This document shows, one piece after another, positions 7,963 to 11,785 of a stretch of 11,785 bases of DNA; the stretch's first letter is position 1; each line of letters opens with the position of its first letter. The notes beneath the pieces were generated by a model. It searched no databases and had not been told where the DNA came from. It worked only from the letters and a program-made list of their open reading frames with translations. Source of the stretch: Collinsella sp. TF05-9AC (GTDB taxonomy: Bacteria; Actinomycetota; Coriobacteriia; Coriobacteriales; Coriobacteriaceae); contig NZ_QSSH01000014.1 in NCBI RefSeq assembly GCF_003438495.1, positions 37,156 through 48,940 of the forward strand, in the 5' to 3' direction. The position numbers were made by a program, and so were the translations under genes.

Positions 7963-8038
7963 TGGTGCCCCCGGGCGGATTCGAACCGTCGACACCCGCT
8001 TTAGGAGAGCGGTGCTCTATCCCCTGAGCTACGGAGGC
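7963..8038 (-). tRNA. tRNA-Arg (anticodon CCU)
   Basis: A 76-base cloverleaf with encoded CCA at 7963-7965. Acceptor stem GCCTCCG pairs with CGGGGGC (one G-U), the D arm is GCTC/GAGC, the anticodon stem CCGCT/AGCGG encloses a loop with CCT at 8003-8005, and the T loop is TTCGAAT. CCU reads the Arg codon AGG. The T stem (GACGG/CCGCC) has one A-C mismatch at the 50-64 pair; the other arms are sound. A terminator follows directly. Confidence 0.96.
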
Positions 8039-8048
8039 ATGTTGTACT

Positions 8049-8054
8049 AGTGTA
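8049..8054 (-). promoter_or_regulatory. Possible -10 box for tRNA-Arg
   Basis: On the - strand TACACT ends about 10 bases before the first tRNA base, the expected distance for a short-leader tRNA promoter. No good -35 hexamer is visible at normal spacing (TGTATT at 18 bases is weak). Confidence 0.4.
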
Positions 8055-8119
8055 GCAGATTTACGCCGTTGTAATACAGCGTATAGCCACTCTTCGAAGT
8101 TGCAGTGGAACAGCCCTCC

Positions 8120-8318
8120 GGAAAGTGTGTCCCACTATCCAGGCAAATTCTGGGTCAAACTTTCCCAATGGGACCTCGCTGGAAACTGTGTCCCAGAATT
8201 TCGGCTCGAAACGGGACACAGTTTCCCAAACGACCCCGTTCCGGAAACTACATCCCGGAATCGGCGCTCGAACTGGGATGCACTTTCCCGATCGAGCCCC
8301 ATGGGAAACTGCGTCCCA
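8120..8318. repeat. Array of seven short elements in alternating orientation
   Basis: Seven copies of a 14-17 bp element related to TGGGAAACTGTGTCCCA begin at 8120, 8151, 8181, 8213, 8243, 8274 and 8303, spaced 29-32 bp. Orientation alternates strictly: copies 1, 3, 5 and 7 read forward, copies 2, 4 and 6 reversed. Full-length copies are also partly self-complementary (TGGGA...TCCCA). Copies 3 and 4 (8181-8194 and 8213-8226) form a perfect 14 bp inverted repeat with a second inverted repeat, TTTCG/CGAAA, in the loop. Copies 1-2 and 5-6 form similar imperfect pairs; copy 7 lacks a partner. The array fills most of the space between tRNA-Arg and the DUF956 gene, both on the - strand. The rest of 8039-8340 shows only the possible tRNA promoter. 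No T tract follows the hairpins, so they are not ordinary terminators. I do not recognise the family. Confidence 0.9.
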
Positions 8319-8340
8319 CTTGGGGGGCGCTCTTTAATGA

Positions 8341-8739
8341 CTAGTTACCTTTGTGGAAGAGGTTTTTGATAACGGAGGGGATGCTCTTTGCGCCCTTGGC
8401 CGTCACATCGATAAAGTCGGGCGAACGCACGAGCTTATCCTCGTCGACGTACTTGCGGACCGCGCGCAACGTCTCTTTGTCGTCGCGCGTCGAAAACGTA
8501 AAGTGACCATTGTCCTTGGTGAAGATGGCAAAACGCGTGATCTTCTTGGTGCCGCGCAAAACCTCGGCGGCGATATAGTCGACCTCGTCCCACGGGATTT
8601 GAATATAATCCTCGGGATTGCGCTCGTTGTAATACTCGAACGCCTTATTGCCCACCATCACGTTACCGTGGCTGGTAAGCCCCATCAGGCAGGTTGCCGG
8701 CGTTGCCAGATCGACCGTGCTGTTCTGAGATTGCGCCAT
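8341..8739 (-). CDS. manO: DUF956 family protein, ManO-like
   Basis: A 132-residue protein beginning MAQSQNSTVDL, with GLTSHGNVMVGNKAFEYYN, YIQIPWDEVDYI and a FTFSTRDDKETLRAVRKYV-type stretch, all features I associate with DUF956. These small proteins usually sit at the 3' end of mannose-PTS operons (manLMNO in lactobacilli) and have been proposed to modulate that operon or its permease; the mechanism is not settled. Here it is the last gene of the PTS operon, 120 bp after IID. An upstream ATG at 8790 would add 17 residues unlike the family and overlap a hairpin. The start at 8739 is preferred, with GAGG and GGAGG at 5 and 11 bases upstream. No membrane helix or signal peptide is seen, so it is probably cytosolic. 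Confidence 0.88.
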   Translation of the reverse strand: MAQSQNSTVDLATPATCLMGLTSHGNVMVGNKAFEYYNERNPEDYIQIPWDEVDYIAAEVLRGTKKITRFAIFTKDNGHFTFSTRDDKETLRAVRKYVDEDKLVRSPDFIDVTAKGAKSIPSVIKNLFHKGN

Positions 8740-8755
8740 GCGCGCCTCGCCCTCC

Positions 8756-8803
8756 AAATAAAACAATCGGACCGCATCCAGTGTACCCACCGGGTGCGGT
8801 CCG
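8756..8803 (-). terminator. Hairpin between IID and DUF956 genes, possible attenuator
   Basis: Arms 8768-8779 and 8792-8803 form a 12 bp stem around a 12-base loop. On the - strand (direction of the operon) there is one C-A mismatch and a T-rich tail ATTGTTTTATTT; on the + strand the stem is complete with a G-U wobble but only TTT follows. Its place after the three PTS genes suggests partial termination before the DUF956 gene. Confidence 0.55.
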
Positions 8804-8859
8804 TTTCAATGGCTCAAAAGCCCTTGCTTAGCAATTCTCGGTCTTAAGCCGAAACGTGC

Positions 8860-9780
8860 TTACATGAAGCCGCAGACGCGACCGATGATGCCGATGGCGA
8901 AGAGAGCCAGGATGATGACGATCGGGCTGACCTTCTTCTTGAGGAGCTTGCAGACCAGCAGGGTCAGGCACACGGCGGCAAGGCCGGGGATGAGCTGATC
9001 GAGGTTAGCCTGAAGCGTGGTGACCTTCACCTGATCAAGGGCGTTAGCACCGATGGAGTTATACATCGTCAGTGCTTCCTTGACACCCTCAGAACCGGAG
9101 GGCAGATTAGCCCAGTCGATAAAGGCGCCAGCAGACTGCGTGACCTTGGAGACGACCGGGGTGAAGGAGATGGACACCCAGCGCTCGACCAGGGCGCCGA
9201 TGATGAACATACCCAGGATGGAAGCGCCCTCGGTGACCTTGCCCATCAGGCCGCCGGAGAGGTCCTTGGCGATGGAGGAGCCGACCTTGTAGCCAAACTC
9301 CTGCGTGTACCACAGGAAGGCGTAACGGATGATGTTCCACGCGAAGAAGAACAGCAGCGGACCGGCGATACTGCCGGACAGGGCCAGGGAAGCGCCCAGA
9401 GCGCCCAGAATCGGGCGAAGGGTGAACCAGAAGGCGGGGTCGCCGACGCCGGCGAGCGGGCCCATCATACCGACCTTGACGCCCTGAATGGCGACGTCGT
9501 CAATCGGAGCACCGTTGGCGCGCTCCTCCTCGAGAGCGAGGGTAACGCCAATGACGGGGGCGGAAACATAAGGGTGGGTGTTATAGAACTCCAGGTGGCG
9601 CTTAAGAGCGGCAATCTGGTCATCCTTGCTGGTGTAGAGCTTCTTGATCGCAGGGATCATTGCGAAGCACCAGCCGCCGTTCTGCATACGCTCGTAGTTC
9701 CACGAGCCCTGAAGGAACTGATGACGGAAGCAAACCTTCTTGCGGTCAGCCTTGGTGAGCTGAATCTTGTTCTCTGCCAT
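8860..9780 (-). CDS. manN: PTS mannose/fructose/sorbose family IID component
   Basis: A 306-residue membrane component of a mannose-class phosphotransferase system, which with IIC moves the sugar across the membrane while IIB phosphorylates it. Family landmarks: FRHQFLQGSWNYERMQNGGW near the N-terminus (18-37), MMGPLAGVGDPAFW (105-118), hydrophobic segments around 122-158 and 185-200, and a C-terminal helix (about 285-303) ending GRVCGFM. The length is normal for IID. The start is taken at ATG 9780 (MAENK), with a GGGGAG Shine-Dalgarno-like run about 8 bases upstream; an in-frame GTG at 9789 is too close to the GGAGG. The gene follows IIC after 16 bases. The sugar cannot be told from sequence alone; relatives carry mannose, glucose, glucosamine, fructose or sorbose. 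Confidence 0.95.
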   Translation of the reverse strand: MAENKIQLTKADRKKVCFRHQFLQGSWNYERMQNGGWCFAMIPAIKKLYTSKDDQIAALKRHLEFYNTHPYVSAPVIGVTLALEEERANGAPIDDVAIQGVKVGMMGPLAGVGDPAFWFTLRPILGALGASLALSGSIAGPLLFFFAWNIIRYAFLWYTQEFGYKVGSSIAKDLSGGLMGKVTEGASILGMFIIGALVERWVSISFTPVVSKVTQSAGAFIDWANLPSGSEGVKEALTMYNSIGANALDQVKVTTLQANLDQLIPGLAAVCLTLLVCKLLKKKVSPIVIILALFAIGIIGRVCGFM

Positions 9781-9796
9781 ATGTATCACTCCCCTC

Positions 9797-10615
9797 CTAC
9801 TCGTAATCGTTCAGAATGTCGCCGAGCGGGTCACCGGAGCCGCCGCCCATGCTGCCACCCTGCTTGGCCAGATCCTTAAGGCCAAGGTAGATGAGGGCAA
9901 GGGAGATGCCGATGAGGCCAAGGGCGATCAGCGTGAGCTGAGGGATGGCAGCAAGGACAAAGCCGAGGATGAAGAACGGCCAGGTCTCCTTGGTGGCCAT
10001 CATGTTGATGACCATGGCGTAACCGACGGAAGCGACCATGCCGCCGCCGACAGCCATGCCGCCGGACAGCCAGTCGGGCATAGCGTTAAGCGCGTTGGTA
10101 ACAGCCTCGGCCGGGATGATGCACAGAAGTACTGCCGGGATGGCGATACGAAGGCCCTGCATGAGGATAGCAGCGTACTGCCAGCGCTCGATGCCGGAGA
10201 AGTCGCCCTTCTCGGCGCAACCGTCCATGGCGTGAGCGATAGCGGTAGCCAGGGTACGGCAGATCATGGTCAGGAACAGACCAGCGACCGACAGCGGGAC
10301 GGCGACGGCGATGGCGGCGGTAACGGCCTTTGCCGAATCGGTGGCGCCACCGTTGAGGGCGAGCACCATGATGATCGAAGAAGCGACCGAGGCCAGAGCG
10401 GCGTCAGGCGCGACAGCGGCGCCAACGTTAGCCCAGCCAAGGGCCATCATCTGGAGCGAACCGCCCAGGAGGATGCCCTCCTGAAGGTGACCGGTTACGA
10501 GACCGATAAGCGTGCATGCCACGAGCGGCTGATGGAACTGGAACTCATCCAGAATGCCTTCCATACCGGCAAGCAACGCGACAATCGCAACAAGCAGAAT
10601 AGTGATTGCAGACAT
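9797..10615 (-). CDS. manM: PTS mannose/fructose/sorbose family IIC component
   Basis: A 272-residue polytopic membrane protein forming the sugar path with IID. Visible signatures include GILDEFQFHQPLVACTLIGL near the N-terminus, GHLQEGILLGGSLQMMALGW next to it, an Ala/Gly-rich helix with PDAALASVASSIIM, and several further hydrophobic helices up to about residue 245. It ends in a Gly/Ser-rich polar tail (QGGSMGGGSGDPLG). Length and order match ManM/ManY proteins. The ATG at 10615 has AGGAGG 9 bases upstream. The gap to IIAB is 18 bases, and the IIC stop TAG is part of the next gene's TAGGAGGGG ribosome binding region, so the genes are tightly coupled. Confidence 0.95.
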   Translation of the reverse strand: MSAITILLVAIVALLAGMEGILDEFQFHQPLVACTLIGLVTGHLQEGILLGGSLQMMALGWANVGAAVAPDAALASVASSIIMVLALNGGATDSAKAVTAAIAVAVPLSVAGLFLTMICRTLATAIAHAMDGCAEKGDFSGIERWQYAAILMQGLRIAIPAVLLCIIPAEAVTNALNAMPDWLSGGMAVGGGMVASVGYAMVINMMATKETWPFFILGFVLAAIPQLTLIALGLIGISLALIYLGLKDLAKQGGSMGGGSGDPLGDILNDYE

Positions 10616-10633
10616 GTATCGGACCCTCCTTTA

Positions 10634-11623
10634 CTATGCTTGAGCGGCCAGTTCGGCCTTAGCTTTCTTCAACATGGCGTCGAGATCCTCGGAGGAATCC
10701 GAAGGAACCTTGCGGACCTCGAACTTGACGCCCTTGGCCTTGAGGGCCTCGAGAGTCTTGACGTCGTCATCGCCCATAGCGACGGCGTTGGTGACGACGA
10801 CCTTGCCCTTGGAGTGAGCCATGGAACCGATGTTGACTTCCTTGATGTCGACGCCGGCCTCGATGGCCTTGAGCAGATCCTGCGGGTTCTCGAAGAGCAG
10901 CATGGCCTTGGTGTCACCAAAGCGCGTGTCCTTGACGACCTCGGCCATCTTCTTGATGGGCACGACGTTGGCATGGACTCCCGGAGGGGCAGCCTGCTCG
11001 ATCATGGTCTTGCGGAGCTCGTCGTGAGCAACGCCGTCGGAAACCACGATGATGCGGTTGGGGTTGATCTGCTTGGTCCACGTGGTGGCCACCTGACCAT
11101 GCAGCAGACGGGTGTCGATACGGACGTGGGCAATCTTGATGTGCCCGTCGCCGATGACCGTTCCCGGAGGGATGGCGCCTGCAGGAGCAGCGGCGGCCGC
11201 AGCCGGCTTCTTCTCCTCGGGCTCCAGAGACTCGGGCTTGACGCGCACGCCAGCCTTAGCCTCAGTCACGAGATGTTTTGCGATCGCATGTGCAGTGTTC
11301 TTTGCGTCAAAGCGCTGCGAATATGCCTCGATGAGCATAGGCAGGTTGACACCGGTGACGATAGCCCAGGAATCATGGCCCTCGATGAGCCCGCTGATCT
11401 GGTTGAACGGCGTGCCGCCCCACAGATCAACGAGGAAGAGCACCTGCTCCTGGTCCTCGAAGGAAGCGATTGCTTCCTCGACCTTGGCACGGAAGTCGTC
11501 GGGGCCCATGCTCGGCTCGAGCGAGACCACGGCAACAGACGGCTGATCGCCAAAGACCATCGAGCCCGTCTGCTTGATTCCAGCTGCCAAGTCCCCGTGG
11601 CTAGCAAGAACAATACTTACCAT
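10634..11623 (-). CDS. manL: PTS mannose family fused IIAB component
   Basis: A 329-residue cytosolic phosphoryl carrier. The N-terminal IIA domain (about 1-130) has SHGDLA with the phospho-acceptor His9 and the VDLWGGTPFN loop. A linker rich in Glu, Lys, Ala and Pro (about 130-155) leads to the IIB domain (about 160-329), with RIDTRLLHGQVATTW and phospho-acceptor His175. Phosphate passes from HPr to His9, then His175, then the sugar bound by IIC/IID. The fused IIA-IIB form is common in the mannose class (ManX/ManL). It is the first gene of the operon. The start at 11623 has AGGAGG 7 bases upstream; a GTG at 11626 is in frame but worse placed. HPr and enzyme I are not in the window. Confidence 0.95.
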   Translation of the reverse strand: MVSIVLASHGDLAAGIKQTGSMVFGDQPSVAVVSLEPSMGPDDFRAKVEEAIASFEDQEQVLFLVDLWGGTPFNQISGLIEGHDSWAIVTGVNLPMLIEAYSQRFDAKNTAHAIAKHLVTEAKAGVRVKPESLEPEEKKPAAAAAAPAGAIPPGTVIGDGHIKIAHVRIDTRLLHGQVATTWTKQINPNRIIVVSDGVAHDELRKTMIEQAAPPGVHANVVPIKKMAEVVKDTRFGDTKAMLLFENPQDLLKAIEAGVDIKEVNIGSMAHSKGKVVVTNAVAMGDDDVKTLEALKAKGVKFEVRKVPSDSSEDLDAMLKKAKAELAAQA

Positions 11624-11630
11624 CACATAA

Positions 11631-11636
11631 CCTCCT
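11631..11636 (-). promoter_or_regulatory. Ribosome binding site of IIAB
   Basis: On the - strand AGGAGG, preceded by a run of A, lies 7 bases before ATG 11623, an ideal spacing. It favours this ATG over the in-frame GTG one codon upstream. Confidence 0.85.
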
Positions 11637-11693
11637 TTTTGTCTACGTATTTCCTACACGACATGAAGGAAGTATACCTGTTTGGTTTGTGGA

Positions 11694-11699
11694 ATTATA
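11694..11699 (-). promoter_or_regulatory. Probable -10 box of the mannose PTS operon
   Basis: A perfect TATAAT on the - strand in an AT-rich region, 70 bases before the IIAB start, implying a leader of about 60 bases. No TTGACA-like -35 box is seen 16-18 bases upstream (ATCCAA at 17), so an activator may be needed. TATACT at 11671-11676 is an alternative -10. The 8 bp palindrome GTTTAAAC lies upstream at 11728-11735. Confidence 0.55.
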
Positions 11700-11749
11700 G
11701 CTAAATTCGCAAAAGGTTGGATTATTTGTTTAAACCCTTGATTATCGAC

Positions 11750-11778
11750 TTCATCCGAACACCTCCCACATTCATCCG
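11750..11778 (-). promoter_or_regulatory. Direct repeat CGGATGAA upstream of the PTS promoter
   Basis: CGGATGAA occurs twice on the - strand (11771-11778 and 11750-11757), start to start 21 bp, or two helical turns. It lies roughly 60-90 bases upstream of the inferred transcription start, a place suited to an activator. The regulator is unknown; the repeat could also belong to a gene beyond the window. Confidence 0.35.
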
Positions 11779-11785
11779 TACATGT

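Noticed and set aside
8120..8318. CRISPR array, because of the ~30 bp periodicity
   Set aside because: The repeats are only 14-17 bp, alternate in orientation, vary between copies, and the spacers partly resemble each other; no cas gene is near.
7963..8340. tRNA-Arg as an integration site with the repeat array as an inserted element
   Set aside because: The array is on the 5' side of the tRNA; no integrase, no duplicated tRNA 3' end and no boundary repeat is seen.
8353..8847. 164-codon + strand ORF opposite the DUF956 gene
   Set aside because: The opposite strand matches the DUF956 family and completes the manLMNO order, so this frame is a shadow.
9767..11704. 645-codon + strand ORF opposite the PTS operon
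   Set aside because: It lies fully antisense to three clear PTS genes with ribosome binding sites and conserved motifs; its Asp/Gly/His-rich composition is typical of an antisense shadow in GC-rich DNA.
11700..11785. Sigma-54 promoter for the PTS operon
   Set aside because: No GG/GC -24/-12 pair at correct spacing was found, and sigma-54 is generally absent from Actinomycetota.

Overview
The window looks like a high-GC Gram-positive chromosome from the Actinomycetota, most likely a gut Coriobacteriia member and plausibly Collinsella or a close relative. That placement is inference, from three things: the actinobacterial gene order fhaA-fhaB-pstP-rodA-pbpA-pknB, strong GC bias at third codon positions, and a nearby mannose-family PTS operon of manLMNO type. 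No rRNA or species marker is present.

Left half (1-7793, + strand): a compact operon for Ser/Thr-phosphorylation control of wall growth. It has the C-terminal part of an FhaA-like FHA protein (cut by the window edge), a membrane-anchored FhaB-like FHA protein, a PstP-like PP2C phosphatase with a long extra N-terminal region, one large protein joining a RodA/FtsW polymerase to a PbpA-type class B transpeptidase, and a PknB-type kinase with four PASTA repeats. The kinase and phosphatase are expected to set the phosphorylation state of membrane and cytosolic partners, the FHA proteins to read phosphothreonines, and the RodA-PbpA fusion to make and crosslink peptidoglycan. No separate pknA is present. 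A strong terminator closes the operon at 7846-7883.

Middle (7884-8340): a convergent terminator and a tRNA-Arg(CCU) gene on the - strand, then about 300 bp without a convincing gene. Most of that stretch is an array of seven 14-17 bp elements in strictly alternating orientation, spaced 29-32 bp apart. Neighbouring elements form inverted-repeat pairs, and pair partners share substitutions. I do not recognise this element; it is the least explained structure in the window.

Right half (8341-11785, - strand): a manLMNO-type operon read right to left: fused PTS IIAB, IIC, IID, then a DUF956 (ManO-like) protein. The three PTS genes are tightly spaced, each with a good ribosome binding site. A hairpin lies in the larger gap before the DUF956 gene and could reduce or end transcription there. 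Upstream of IIAB is an AT-rich leader with a TATAAT box and a pair of CGGATGAA direct repeats 21 bp apart.
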